DNA from: Rhipicephalus microplus | Taxonomy: Eukaryota > Arthropoda > Arachnida > Ixodida > Ixodidae | Length of the DNA stretch: 64,000 bases | Direction of reading: 5' to 3' | Assembly: GCF_043290135.1 (NCBI RefSeq) | Contig: NC_134704.1 | Coordinates: 15,716,501 to 15,780,500 of the forward strand | Shown here: positions 34,861 to 47,639 of the stretch, piece by piece | Layout of the letters: each line of letters starts with the position of its first letter | Position numbering within the stretch: the first letter of the stretch is position 1 | Made by a program: the position numbers and the translations under genes | The notes under the pieces: model-generated | Database searches by the model: none | The model's input: the letters and a program-made list of their open reading frames with translations, nothing else | Told to the model about the DNA's origin: nothing

Positions 34861-36184
34861 CTGTCACGCATTTAAAAACAGCCCAAAGAGAACTATATAT
34901 CGAAGCCCAGGAAGCCTTTAGTGAAAGGTCTATAGTTTCGGACCGGTATTACTGTTCGCGCGCGTTAGAGGTTCCGGAAGCTGCGTGCGCCCACTGATTC
35001 GCACTTGATTTTGTGGCGGACTTAGTTGGCAAAAGGAGCGCAGCACCGCATCGATGTAGGCTAAACTCGCAAAACGTCTTCGTGCGCTTCGTACTTGGGC
35101 TGCCTCATTCATAGTCTTTCATATTCAAAAACCAGCGAACGTTCAGTATATACGGCCCGATTAACCAAAATATGGTTAGCTGACGTCAGTCCAGATTGTC
35201 CTATACATTGTATCTACCTTTCTGCAAATGGTCGCTTACGATCGCCCGGCAACCTATACGCAGGGAACGGTACTCGTTATCACACAACACAGGATGCTCG
35301 ATCTGTTACGAATGTTTGCAACATGCGTTTGCGGCGGTGCACATATACGCAGGTAACACCATTGTTATGTGACGCAAAAGAGAATTGAACCCATGAGCGC
35401 GTGGGTTTGCGATTCTTTTTGCGATTCTTACGCTGCGTCAGCGGTGGTTGACAGCACCACAGCGCCCGATAAGCATTTTTTTTTTTCTTAATACCTATCG
35501 CCTGCCTCTTTTCTGTCTGGAGGTACAAATTTATTTTTTTTTGCCTTCCATTTGTTTGTCACACGCTTCTTGGCGTCTGCGTGCATGAGCATAACAGTTA
35601 TTAGTGGCAATCTTTATCACGAAGTGACACCAATAGACAGCGGAACGAGGCATGCCGTGATAGCTTTAATCCTGCTATGAAAATAGAAATGTGACGGTCA
35701 TATTGCCAATGAGCGGTTCGCGTGAAAACTTCGAACAATGCGCTGCCCGGTATAGTATAGAAAATTGAAAGGCCAGTGAATAACGAGTAGACCGCGGTGT
35801 CCGGCATAGCACCGCGGTTGACGGTAGGTGGCGATCTGCTGGGTGGCGGGGACAGCCTGTTTCGCATAAAGTGACTTTCGTTTCGCACGCGTGACTGTTA
35901 GCGCAGTAATGCGGCAGCTGTGCATAATTACCGATACATATAGCTTCATTATGACCCTCTGAAATACGGAAGCTTTCGGATGCATTGCGACGATTGGACG
36001 ATCGGCCACTCTCTATGCAGATGCTACTGGAACACCGTCCCCGCCTTTGGTCGACTCAAAAAGCAGCGAAAGTCGTCTTGTGCTTTTTGAGGACTACAGG
36101 CCTATGTGAACACCTCTAACTTTTGTGTAGTACCACCGCTGCATAAGCGCCACCCCATTGACTGACAATCCTTTTTTTTCTATT
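34861..36184. other. Non-coding stretch
   Basis: No gene or recognisable transposon. Overlapping short frames lack motifs. Poly-T/A runs occur at 35476-35488 and 35530-35541. Confidence 0.4.
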
Positions 36185-36310
36185 TCTCTTCTCTTTCCCC
36201 TCCCTCTCTCTCATCTTTTGCCCCCTTCCCATCCCCCAGCGTAGGATAGCAAACCGGGCATGTGTCTGGTTAACCTCTTTGCCTTCTCTCTTGTTGTTCT
36301 TGTATACTCC
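36185..36310 (-). repeat. Second SINE family, 3' part (-)
   Basis: Read on the + strand: 'cccagcgtaggatagcaaac', 'ctggttaacctctttgcctt', then CTCCTCCTC. This is the complement of the motif at 34706-34860. Confidence 0.6.
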
Positions 36311-36987
36311 TCCTCCTCGGTGGTTGTTGTAACAGTTCGATAGTACAAGCTTGTCAGTTTTACAATTATTTTTGTTGATCGTTTGATATATGCCGCGTAA
36401 AAGCGCCGATTGGAGGCGCTATGCATATTGCCGAATGTTCAATGAACTTCCGCTGCACGGTATTAGAGATACACTAAGCGTACCAGCAACACTCTGGAAC
36501 GGGATGTGAAAGAGAACGACACGCATCCGCCGAGGTATATAAAAAATAGCCAAAAGCGCGAGTATCGATACGTTTTGCCTGGCCGCACACACAATGCTTG
36601 GCCTTGATATTTTCCTGTTGTACATTCTGGTAGTGGCTGTCTCTGCTGTGTGCTTACCGTTGTCGGAGTGCTTGCGTGACGCTCCTTCCTTCCGCTGCCT
36701 GTTGTTGATTCTGGGTGCGTTTCCTTTTCGCGTTCGATAGCGAACCTATACGGGAACACGGATACGGTGGTGTCGTTATTGACCCTCGCTTGGTTTCCGC
36801 AAGCTCTCGGCGTCGTATGTAAAACAAAAGAAAAAGAATAATGCTATAGCCCTCGTGTTTCTTCGTTTGTACTGGTGGTGTTTTTGAAAGCGTCGTTGCG
36901 TGCCTGTTAGTGTGCAATTGTGCACGCAGGCGCATGTAGGAAACTTCTGCCTGTCGTTATTATCTATCTAAAGATTCTCTTAAGTAG
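36311..36987. other. Non-coding stretch
   Basis: No supported gene; open frames on both strands are short and overlap. Confidence 0.4.
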
Positions 36988-37004
36988 GAACCGTTTCTTG
37001 CAGA

Positions 37005-37256
37005 TGACCCGCCGCGGTGGTGTACTGGCTAAGGTACTCGGCTGCTGACCCGCAGGTCGCGGGATCGAATCCCGGCGGCGGTGGCTGCATTTCCGATGAA
37101 GGCGGAAATGTTGTATAGACCCATGTACTCAGATTTGGGTGCACGTTAAAGAACCCCAACTGGCAGAAATTTCCGGAGCCCTCCACTACGGCGTCTCTCA
37201 TAATCATATGGTGGTTTTAGGACGTTAAACCCCACATATCAATCAATCAAATCAAT
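37005..37256 (+). repeat. Full-length Ruka-type SINE with imperfect target duplication
   Basis: Head 'gccgcggtggtgtactggct', B box in 'gggatcgaatcccgg', full body and (AATC)n tail. It is flanked by a 17 bp direct repeat with two mismatches (GAACCGTTTCTTGCAGA at 36988-37004, GAACCTTTTGTTGCAGA at 37257-37273), so it is older than the copy at 15192. Confidence 0.93.
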
Positions 37257-37273
37257 GAACCTTTTGTTGCAGA

Positions 37274-39085
37274 CGTCCGCATACGGTCATTTGTTGCGAA
37301 TTTCGTGATGTTTTTGCTCGCAAGGTACCTTGCACCGTGCTGTCAATCTTGGTTCTTCTGGGGCGGCAGTCACGCGCTTCGAATGGTCATTCTCCGTTTT
37401 TACCGAATGGTTATTCTCCACGCCGTGTATTACTAGGTTATAAAGACTCAGTATTGACGCCCCGACAATGGTACGTAGCTTATCCGTCAGCGTTCAGTTG
37501 ACGTGAACGTACAAACTCGACACGCGGTCAGCTGCTTATTAGTGAGCGTCGCGTGGACGTAATCTCAACACGAAAACATAACGACCGCTTATTCGCTTAG
37601 CGGCAGCAGCGGCCGAGCATGTACCTATGCTGCGCTCGTCTGTATATGTTGAAGGAGCTTGCAATCTTGGCAGTCTGTTTCAGTAGCCATGCATGATGTT
37701 GCGGTGGCGCTGTTATTTATCGGGAGGCGATGCAGCGTGCAATCATATCACGCCGAGCTGACAGTGAGTGTCGCCCCACAGCTTTGCGTATGAATCGCCT
37801 AAGGCGCATGTGTATCAGCTCTTATGTATTCCTGTCTCTTTCCAGCGTTTAGCGCTCGATAATTCCTGCATGGTACAAAGCCAGCTATCTCGGTATAACT
37901 ATATAAGTATTTACAACAAATGGTGCCCACGGAGACATTGCTGCCCTGTAACCCCGACTGAAGCTTGACTCACTGAGCTTCAACGTATTAAAAGTCTATA
38001 TGCGCTTTGCTGTTGGTATCCGGCTTTATAACGTAGCTTATAGCTTCCCATATATATCTGCCCAACTTTTAAACAACTGCAACAATAGCTTTTTCTGCGA
38101 GAGATGCAGGAGTTCACATTCGTCTATATATAACGCGTCCTCTTATAACGTTGCGGGCGCAAGCCGAACTGTACTCCGAAAGAACACGTATTGACTTTAT
38201 AGAACTGCGCCCCGTCGCATATGTGCCATCTTCCAACTCCTCAGGCAACAAAAAACAAAAAAAAACAGAAATGAGAATTTGCTTTCTTTTTGTGCGACTC
38301 CGCTGTGTTTGCGCACGGCGTGAGGAGATAGCGGGCTTAGCGAAAAAACCCGGGGCAAGTTCTACAGCTCCGCCAGCAACGTTTGTCCTATAGATTCTTT
38401 TTCGTTTGCTTGTTTACCTTTCATCGCGGCGCGGGCGCGACTCCCGACAGTCGAAGTGGGTCCGCTTTTCGTTGTGTTTATAGCTGCTTGCGTGTATAGA
38501 TTTCGTAGTATTTCAGTACCCCGTGAGAAGGCGCGCGTATATACGCCTACACACCTTGCAAACGTCGCTTGCGCCGCCGGCTATCGGTGTGTTATGAAAT
38601 CCCTCTGTGTCAACACGGGGAGCCGCTTCCTGTGTAATACGCTGGCGGAAGCTCCCTCACATCCCGTGTAGGCCTGCGGCTCAGTATACATATTTTTCTT
38701 CGGTCCTCCCTATATATACAGAATAAATAAGCTAACAATGCATTCCAGCCGTCTGAGCTTTCAAATCGCGGTGGAGAGCGCGGCTCTGTTTTAATTTTCC
38801 AGCTTTTGGATGCGCGGCTCCAATCATCCTGGTTATGTGATGTAATCGCGCGTCATCTGTGTTGACAATCCAAGCACACAAGCAGTCGGATGTTCCGCTT
38901 TGTCCGATGCTTATTTCGCTGTGTTTATATGTACAAAACGAGATTTTTTTATATATACCAAACGATGGAAAAGAGTAAATAACAACACTAATAGAACCCT
39001 GTGATTCCGCAATTGTCGCGTTGCATGTTAGGGGCTGCATTGGCGTGTTCAAAGTTATTACGTAAGCGTCATATATTGTTTTGAT
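37274..39085. other. Non-coding stretch
   Basis: No gene, SINE or transposon end recognised. The sequence is AT-richer, with TATATA patches near 38120-38140 and 38710. Confidence 0.4.
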
Positions 39086-39089
39086 CCGG

Positions 39090-39450
39090 TCCGCCTAGGT
39101 GGAACAGTGACTATAGGGTGCTCGTTTGCTGGCCCGAAGGTCATGGGTTCAATCTCGACTTTGGCGGCCTGTGTCCGGGCCCGTGGCGGTCTGGGACCGT
39201 GGGTGTCTGCCTCCACCGCGCAGAAAGCGACTGAAGCACTCCTACAATACTTGAAGACAACGAACCTGAGCGACCGCCTGTAGACTGTGTGTGCTCCCCC
39301 GATTGTTCTCGTGATTGCGTGTACCTCTCTTATCTTTCTGCAACCTTTTTTCTCCCCTTCATCCCTTTCCCAGTGCAGGGTAGCGAACCGGATGTGTGTG
39401 GTTAACCTCCCTGCCTCTCCTTGCATCTTTATCTCTCTCTCTCTCTCTTG
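39090..39450 (+). repeat. Second SINE family: tRNA-like head plus tail
   Basis: The head 'ccgcctaggtggaacagtga' through 'cgaaggtcatgggttcaatc' has A-box- and B-box-like sequences. It is followed by a family-specific middle and the tail 'cagtgcagggtagcgaaccg', 'ggttaacctccctgcc', ending in (TC)n. This is the copy that links the recurring tail to a tRNA-derived head. Confidence 0.6.
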
Positions 39451-39560
39451 GCGGTCGCGTTTCGGTGGAGGCCAAATGGTAGAGGCCCGTGTATACTGTA
39501 CGATGTCAGTGCGCGTTAAAGAACACCAGGTGGCCAAGTTTCCGGAGCCCTTCCACAATT
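39451..39560 (+). repeat. Ruka-type SINE body fragment (5' part)
   Basis: It begins at 'ggtggaggccaaatggtaga' and runs to 'gtttccggagcccttccaca', where the family sequence stops. The missing 3' end is found at 39965-40022, so the two pieces may be one SINE split by an insertion. Confidence 0.7.
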
Positions 39561-39964
39561 TTTAAACCAACACTAGAAGCGAGAGTTGGGCTGGGGGGGG
39601 GGGGGGGGGGGGGGTCTGCGCTTTGGAAGTAAAAACAGTGCAAAAATATGCACTGCAGACAGCGCAAATATACAGCGCAAATATATATACAATAGAAAGA
39701 GATACCAGGCTGCACTGTCGTCTCTTCCTCAGTCTTTGTCTCTATTTTCTCGCTGTTTTACTTCCAAAGTCTTAAACCAGCGTCACTGATAGACCGCCTG
39801 CGAAACCGTGCGCTGTGTGGGTGGTGGGAAATGTGCACCTCGTTCTTTATCTACCCCTCTCATTCCCATATTGCCCTCTCCCCACGCCTGGAGCATCAAA
39901 CTGGACGTAGTATATAGTTTACCTCCCAATTTTTCTTATATGCTTTCTCTCCCTCTTTCTCTGG
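39561..39964 (+). repeat. Insert between two SINE halves, with a second-family tail
   Basis: It contains a long G tract (39592-39613) and, at 39865-39962, a degenerate second-SINE tail (cccacgcctggagcatcaaactgg, split here as 'cccacgcctggagc' and 'atcaaactgg', then 'gtttacctccc'). The inserted material may be another second-family SINE. Confidence 0.4.
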
Positions 39965-40021
39965 ACCCCTCCACTGCGGCGTCTCTGTCATATATCGTGG
40001 TTTTAGGACGTGAAACCCCAA

Positions 40022-40070
<49 letters not shown>
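39965..40070 (+). repeat. Ruka-type SINE 3' end with (AAT)n tail
   Basis: 'cccctccactgcggcgtctc' and 'ggacgtgaaaccccaaaat' are the Ruka terminus, here followed by an expanded AAT tract (about 15 units) in place of the AATC tail. Confidence 0.8.
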
Positions 40071-41798
40071 CGCAGTAGGTTGGCCGTTACCCAACCACTT
40101 TAGGCGCCCAACTTCTTTTTATATCACACGGCGACAGGCTACGTCAGCGCTTATGTTTAGTGCTAGAATAGAAACTCACAACAAAAATTTGTGTGCGCAA
40201 GTTATTCGCGTTCATCTAATAATTTGCGTAGAAACAGCGCTGCTAGAAGAGAACAGGGCAGTTATCAACACCTCATTCGCCGACATTTTATGCATTTATG
40301 GTGTGCGCTTTGGACAAGGCTAACACTTCTCTCTTCTCTATATTCCCCACCCCCTTTTTTTCCGTTCGTTCTAAAGAATATACGTTCGTTTAAACAACCG
40401 TTTTCGTGGTACAATCGACGGAATGGTATAACCGAACGAAGTTTTATTTTCTCAGTGCTCAGGTTTCCTTGTCTCGACATCATATCAGGGCTTATATGGG
40501 GCACTGCAAATTTCGTTACACCATGCAGGGCCACAAACCTCTGGAGATGTGGTGCGCGTGCCAAATAAAGGCGCCAATGCTGCGCATTATAGTGTAACAC
40601 TGCATTATAGATGCAGTTCTTCACAAATGAGCTTACGTATGCAAATAATACGCATACGCTTATACCAAAGCTTTTGTTCGTATGTCCTATAATTGATCAT
40701 CGATTGTCTGCCATTGCGCGTATTATGGCTGCTGTCACGATTTGCCAGTGCCTATATTATGTACGTACATCGTTCAAGAGTGCGAACTGCAAGCTTTGCG
40801 TGTGCGGGTTTGTGTCCGATCCGCCAAACAGCTCATTCGAGCGTTTCGTCAGGTAACGCGCCGCCCAATATCGACGATGAGCGCAATTGCGAGGGCGGCG
40901 CCCAATGACGTAACGTTTGTCGACTGCATGTCTTGATTGAGATTGACAGTAAGTCCCGCATACCAAGAGAAAAAAAAAAAGTAGCTCGTTGCGGAAAATA
41001 CCGTGTTGAAATTCAGCATACTTCGTGTTCGCTGGGCGGAAGGTTCTTTTGCGCGATGAGGCTTTGAATACGAAAACAAGTGGCGGTAAACCGGTTCATT
41101 GTATAATTCGGATAGTGGACAGCGGGGAGAAGTCTTTGTGCGGGCAGACGTTACCTTGTAATGTACGAATGGTTGTCCGGCCCCTGGGGGTGTCACCTAG
41201 CGCCTACCTCGTGGTAATTTTTTATTATTTTCCCCAATTTTTCTTTATTTTTTTTTCATTGAGTATTTACTCCCCGTCTTTTCCGGCAGGTTTCCCGCCT
41301 TGTCCTTAGAGGGATGAGCAGCTCTCATGCTTCAAGCGTTGCCCCGAAGCCCTCGAGGTGTTTTCTCGGCTTCTCACTTTTCTTCTCCTTCTTCCGTCGG
41401 ACAAGAATGCGGAAGTGCGCCTTCACTTCCGAAAGGCGCCTGTGGGCTGTTGTCACTTTGTAGGGCTTGGTCCTTTAGCTGCTTCTGAACGGTTTAGCTT
41501 TGAAAGATCAACGTTTCCATCAAGTCCTGTAGTTCGTCTGTTAGCCTGAAGTTTATTGGCGTCAAACCGGCAATTCCGATAAGAACATTTTGTCGTTCGT
41601 TTCATTTCCTTGAGGTTTAAAGTCAACTAACCAGTGCTTGCAGTCTTCCTCTCAATTCATCGAGATTCGGGCGACTGACACAGCTCTGAGTCGCGCTGTG
41701 CATTCTCGTGTACCTGTCACTGTTTTCAGTGCATTACGTTTTCTTCCTGTTGCCAGAATGTTACATATTCCCCGTTACTCCCCGTTACAATATGTACA
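40071..41798. other. Non-coding stretch
   Basis: No supported gene. Short overlapping frames only. Confidence 0.4.
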
Positions 41799-41799
41799 A

Positions 41800-41960
41800 A
41801 TGCGCGCTGTTGAGCTCGAGGTCGTAGGTTCGAAACCGACCGTGGCGGGCGCATTTCCACGAAAATGAGATATCAAAAAATGTCTTTTATATGAGTTTCA
41901 AGCGCATGTTAAGGAACTTTAGATAGTCAGCATTTATTCATAATTTCCACTGTTGCGTGC
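41800..41960 (+). repeat. Old SINE copy (Ruka-like)
   Basis: The B box 'ggtcgtaggttcgaaaccga' is followed by a degenerate body (caagcgcatgttaaggaact). There are no flanking duplications and divergence is high. Confidence 0.55.
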
Positions 41961-44320
41961 TTATAATAATACTGAGGCTTCTGGCAAACACATCATTCAC
42001 TGTTTGCCGCGATTCTTAGCATCCACATTTATTTTTTGTTTGGAAGTCCCTCCGGCAGTTCTCACTTCGGCACCTCCGAATGTGCATTCGTATGTCTACC
42101 TTGTACTTTTATTAAATAAATAGAATGTCCCTATATGTAAGATACCTAAACTTACTTGCCTTCTTTCTATTCGGCAATTTTCTCAACTATTGTGTCCAGC
42201 CGCGGCCCCTCTCCACGCCGCCTCGCCCGAGGGGCACTGCCAGATTTTCATTGATTCACACACATTTGTATAATTGCTCACGCATAAAAAACAAATGCAC
42301 TAACATACATAAAGTACCGTCAGCCCGCCCCCACCTTGTGAAAAAAAAAATCTGCCTTCGCTGCTGCTGCGTGTGCCCGTTTTGTGTCCATGTGCAGCAG
42401 TGTAGCAGGGTGAGGGCGCGGCTCCTATAGTTGCGCAGCAGCCGTAAGTATTAGAGTGGTTGCTCGCAGCATAGCTCGATCGGGCACGCGCTGCCTCTGC
42501 TGGCGCTCGTGGTGGCCATGCGCTGCTGTTGTGGCACGGTGGGCGGTACTAGCTAATGGAGCCCTGCCGCGCGACCTCTGGAGCTGCGTCGACACTGTGC
42601 TGCTGCTGCTACTTGCCGCGGTGTTGCTCTGCTCGTTCGACTGCCCGCAGTGCTTCTCGCGGTGTGGCCGATTGCGTCCTGGCTTCACGGACAGAAACGG
42701 AAAGCCAGGCAGGTCAAAGGGGCGATGGCACGGTCACCCAACGATTTATGTTTTCCAGCGAAAGAGCGGTAGAGGGCTTAGCGTCCGTGAGAACTGCGTG
42801 GGAAAGAGTATTTCAGTCCAAAATAGTCCTTAGAGTTGGCCGGCTATCAATCGCGTCCACCGCCGTCGACTTTCATCTAGCTATTTCGTGCGTGGTGCAA
42901 TGTGCTGCGTGGAGCAGAGCCGTCGTCTGCTACCGAATCGGTCACCTTATAACAAGCGGTCACTGCGTTGCTGCTGCGTCCGGTGGCATTGTTTCAGCCG
43001 CTGCAGATCGTTTAATTTCAATGGCAAGCTGAAACACATCGATTGACCACGGAACAGAATCGTTTGCTGGTACGTAGGACGCTCCCACAGCAATCAGCTT
43101 GTTACGTCGCTATACCGCGTCGCTCCTAGCGAGCGCGCCAGTGTAGCCCAACTGTCGGGTTGCTCGCGTGTTTAAAGTATATTCGGTTATGAGTAAAATG
43201 AATGATCGAATTAATACGCTGAATCTTCGCGAGATTTTTGGAGAACGCACAAGGAATGACCTACACACAGCATATTATGATTGAAAACTCGGTGTTGTGG
43301 CCCATTTAGCTTGACGTTTTCCGGTTTACTAACCCTATGCACGTGGGAGAAGGGGGGAAAGGCGATGTAAAACATATCCGCAATGCTCGGCCTCCTTTAT
43401 TTATATGTGGCACTCATCAAACAGACTGAGCTCTGCTGGTTAGGGGGGATATAAAGTCTATATAAATGATCAACGAAGCACTTATTAGCGTGAGTCACAC
43501 CCGGGCTGTGTTCAACATTAAAGAAAACATGCCATTGCGCTTTGCGCATCGGCATTGTGGTGAACATTTATATTGAAGTACTTAGGCTGGGTAAGGTGGG
43601 TTCATTTGCCTGTACGTTTATTTGTCTAGCTTTATGATTATTAACGCGATAACTGAGAAAGCTCGTTTCGGGGATATTCCGGCGTCGGTGGTTGTGAGCG
43701 AAAACCAGCGTTGTCTGAAAAGTCGAGAAAGATGTAAATAGGGGAAATAAGTTCAATTGAGAATCAAATCCAGGCCGTCTGCGTGACTAGCAAGTGTTCT
43801 ACTAGAGTTACGCCATTGCTAAAAACTGTTTCGAAAAAAAAAAGCGATATGAATGGCATGTAGCGGGAGGAGAATATTAGGCTTGGAACAGCGTAAAATG
43901 CGGGTTGCACTGCGGGTGGGCGTTTCAGTGGCCTACCCGTTACAAAGCGCTTAGACATGTTTACTCATCGTCATCAGCAGAAGTCTCGACAAAGTGAGCA
44001 GCTGCGGTTCGCGTGCCTCGTGGACGGCCCTTCGCTGATTCGTTAAAGGAAGACCTATAGTATACTGTTATGGGCACTGCGCTACTGTATCCTTGCAGTA
44101 GGCGTTCTATATATAATAGTTTGAAATTGTCGTTGTCCAGTCCTTAAATGTCCGTCCTATGTACTCAGCATTTTTCAGTAATGCACCGAGAACCGCATAC
44201 GAGTTAGTAGTTCAGAACGCGATGCGCCGGGTGCCAGATCGCGCTATCGCGTTCTACTCTTGAAGTCGAAGTGATCTCTTCATTTGTGGCTTCCGCACTT
44301 TGGGTACTCATACGATCAGA
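41961..44320. other. Stretch without a supportable gene; CpG-rich part at 42420-43030
   Basis: Around 42430-42700 the + frame from 42456 encodes a Leu-rich hydrophobic stretch and a Cys pair, but the - strand is equally open and no family is recognisable. This CpG-rich part may be a promoter or first exon; I cannot decide from sequence. The remainder has no signal. Confidence 0.3.
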
Positions 44321-44324
44321 GTAT

Positions 44325-44520
44325 ATGAGGCACGCCGCGGTGGCGGGCTCCATGGAGTAAGTTCGACCACCATGCATGGGGTCATTTAATTAACGTGAAC
44401 CCAGATATGAAATCACGGGTGCTCTCAATGATTAACCCGATAGAAATGCGGCCGCCGTGGATGGCAGTCGAATCCACGACCTTGAGGTACAGCAGTCCTA
44501 CACCTTCCGCGTACCTTGTG
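44325..44520 (-). repeat. Diverged SINE on the - strand
   Basis: Read on the - strand: a tRNA-like head with 'ggtcgtggattcgactgcc' followed by 'gccgcatttctatcggg', 'tctgggttcacgttaatta' and 'atggtggtcgaacttactc'. The block order is that of the Ruka family, heavily mutated. Confidence 0.6.
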
Positions 44521-44579
44521 AGTCTAGGCGTACCAAATATACGACAAAAAAAGTAAGACTCTCATAGCGGAAGCACGTT

Positions 44580-45019
44580 CCAGAATTCAGTTTGGGTCTC
44601 CGCGGAATCGGCAACGGTAATCTCTTCGTGCTCCCCCTCTCCTCGAAGCCTGCGTGACGCGCTTCGTGGCACATTGAGACCAGCCGTCAATCCTCCTCGT
44701 ACGCGCCGGCTCGCTTCCGAGAAGCGTGAGCCACCCATTCCGACGCGTTGGTTTCACTCGGCGCAAAATATAGCGGCAACGGCGAGGTGTTTCTTGCCGC
44801 TCCGGTGTCGCGTCACGAAGCCAGCGTTGCGGCGCGCGTTCTTGTTCGCCGCCGCCGTTTGGAACCGCCACATGCCGTCCGGGATGACGTCGCCTCGCGA
44901 CTGCTTGGTGCGCCGCTGTCGTGACTCTTCGCGCGCCGCGTTGTACGTTCCCATTGAGCGAGCGCCCGCGCTATGGCGCGCTAAATACGTGCAGCGCGAG
45001 GAAAGTTGGAAGTGCAGCG
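44580..45019. other. CpG-rich block, unassigned
   Basis: Very CpG-rich and open on both strands (44587-44871 -, 44674-45174 +). It could be a dispersed repeat or a promoter. No motif decides it. It ends at the target duplication of the next MITE. Confidence 0.3.
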
Positions 45020-45027
45020 TAATAATA

Positions 45028-45536
45028 GAGAGTTTTAGTACTTTAGTACTGCATACGCTGCGTACGTGGCGGCGTGTCGTACGTAAGGACGCCACGTTCT
45101 GCGTAGTGCGCATGCGCAGACCGCAACGCGCACGTATCGCATTACGTACGCAGCCGCTACGTACGCACGCATGAGATGCGTGCGTGCGTACGTATGAGGT
45201 GTTCGCGACAGCGCGAGACTTCGTTTTGCAAAATGGCGGCATCGAAGGCAAGCACCACGGAGGAAGGAAAGGTTTCCTTCCTCCGTGGCAAGCACCGACC
45301 GGCTATGTGGCTTAAAATATGGCCATAATCTGGCTATAACACTTGGATTGGCTCACATTGGCTGTCAACAACACGTGCTTGTATTTTGATCTACCAGATG
45401 GCGCAACACGCTTCACGCTCGTTACGTACGCGGGTACTACGGCGTACTAAAAGCCGATTAGTGGCAAACGACACCACGTAACGCAAGGCGCTTGCGTGAT
45501 GCGTACGTAGCACCATTCCGCAGTACTAAAACTCTC
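45028..45536. mobile_element. MITE with TIR GAGAGTTTTAGTACT and 8 bp target duplication
   Basis: The 509 bp element has perfect 15 bp inverted ends (GAGAGTTTTAGTACT / AGTACTAAAACTCTC) and is flanked by TAATAATA (45020-45027 and 45537-45544), although a low-complexity duplication is weak evidence. The interior is rich in TACGTA and TGCGCATGCGCA motifs, shared with 12780-13274. The MITE contains a 30 bp palindrome flanked by 10 bp direct repeats (45247-45296). It has no coding frame of its own. Confidence 0.7.
45247..45296. repeat. 30 bp palindrome between 10 bp direct repeats
   Basis: GGCAAGCACC occurs at 45247-45256 and 45287-45296. Between them 45257-45286 is a palindrome with 14 bp perfect arms (acggaggaaggaaa / tttccttcctccgt) and a two-base centre. 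Confidence 0.85.
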
Positions 45537-45544
45537 TAATAATA

Positions 45545-47635
45545 ATGCGGAGTTTTACGCGCCAACGCCACGATATGATTATGATGCACGCTGTTGCGAA
45601 GGGTTGCGGTTAATTTCAGTTATTTGGTGTTCTTTCACGAGCATTGCGCAATACACGGACGTCTGTAGCATTTCGCCTCTATCGAAATGCGCCAGCCGAG
45701 ACCGCACCCGCGTCCTTAGGTTCAGTAGTCAAGAAATGTAACCACTTTATTCGTGGTAATCGATAAGCACGCTTTGGCGCACCGATAGTAATTACCGAGT
45801 ATGTGCACTCAAAGCTAATGTAGCCCTTGTTTTATAGGTGCGCGAAATCACCTTTATCGATTACCGTGTTACGAGCGTATACTGCCGCGATGGACAAACT
45901 GCAGTGTCGACAAATCACCGTAAACCGATATTTTTCTACGGCGGATTGTTGATGCGTCAGATCATTGTTGTTATCGTATTTAACGTCGTAAAACGTAGCT
46001 AGCTCAGAATTTGACCGACGGCATCGTGTAAATGCATGCTATAAGAGACATGTCAGTGACGCTGTTTGTCGGCTTTACATATACTCGCCTCATTTTTTAA
46101 AGACTATTTGCAGGGGGTCTGATGTGAGAAAGAGAACTCTTCGATGGTGCCTCAGTTCTCGTTTCCGTGCTTACGGTAATGAAATAACTAAACGAAGGCC
46201 CATGCGCCAAGGATCAAATCGTGCCTTGCGCTGATAGCCTTTTAAATGCACATTGTACACTGTGCCACGGCTGGGACATTGCCATCTTTACGAAACGTCC
46301 CGTTCTAAACTGGACCAGTTGGGACCCTGGATATGGGACGTTACCCCGCGGCCTTCCGCACGCTGCACCGTTTTAGCGAGGCATGTTGTTCATGTATACT
46401 GTATATAGCACTTTCCTGGAATGAGAATGAACGCGTCAAAAACGTGCGTGAGTACTCGTTGCGAGTTAGCGGTCGCACGCTGTCTTTGTTCTGAGAACGG
46501 CTGGTACGTTAGTTGGCGCCGGTCCGTTGACGCCTGCCAGCGGCGGCGTGAGTCACATTTTACTTAGCCGACGAGGACACGGTTGTGTGATCGCGCCGAG
46601 CTGACGTCATCCACGTGTCGTGCCGCTGGAACTCGTTCCCCTTTCGTTCGCTTCGCGTTGTGTCCTTCTGAAGGAGAGGGAGAAAAAAAAATACAGGAGT
46701 TTCTCCACTTTCGTGCGAGATGACTCGACATCGGCCGATGTTGGACTGCGGGCGAAGTCGTACTGCTGCCTTATTTGTGATGCGTGTGAAGACACACGTG
46801 TACACACTCTAGGGAGCCGCGACCGGATGGTGGCCGAAAAATACCTTCCCACGCTCCGCTGCTCGCGATTCTAGCATCTTCCCGCGCCTTCTCTCCGTGT
46901 TGCGAGTTGAGCAGGCGCGATGTTGCGATTATGTGGCAACACGACTGTCGTCTTTTTGAGATCCGGGGTCTAAAGATGTACTTCGCAGACTCGGAACGTC
47001 GGGAACATTTGTTAAGTATGCACATCGCTGTAGCTGATGTCATGATGTCACTACATGAAGTCACTAGGGAAGAGAAAAAAAGGCAACAGTGGAGGAATGC
47101 GAAAAGGCTGAGCAACCACCTGCTATGTTGGGTGTAGCCTACAGCTGCGAAGCCAAAAAAGAGAACGTCCTGTATAGGACCGTGGGGGAAAAGGAAGAGT
47201 GGGAAATGAAGATAGACAGTCAATGTAAACACACAGAGCACGAGCACACGTCACAACCGTTTGGGAAGTTAATTTGTTTTCAGGAAGCACGGTACAGTTT
47301 TTTAGGCGCTGTGGATGCATAAGTACTGTCTTATGATCACTAAAACTATAGGAAAACAATTCTGTTGATTCTCTTTAGTTTTATTTGGTGGCTTTTCTTC
47401 TGACGAGCGTGGTGTTGGTGGAGCAATGAACGGGCGTTGTTTGTGCATTACGATGAGGGTGCAGTGCGAAGGTCCTCGTGCACCGCCCTAATACCGCGGG
47501 GTTACTGCGTGGTCAACATTAGAATGTTGACTGAATCTGTCGTCGCACCAGAAATCTATGAAGGAGGAGGCTGACCAACCACGCTCTTCCTTCGAGCTTG
47601 GCACCACTATAGTGTGAAGCTGATCGTCTTTTTTT
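45545..47635. other. Non-coding stretch
   Basis: No supported gene. The 158-codon - strand frame at 46771-47247 has no domain and overlaps open + frames. Confidence 0.4.
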
Positions 47636-47639
47636 TTTT

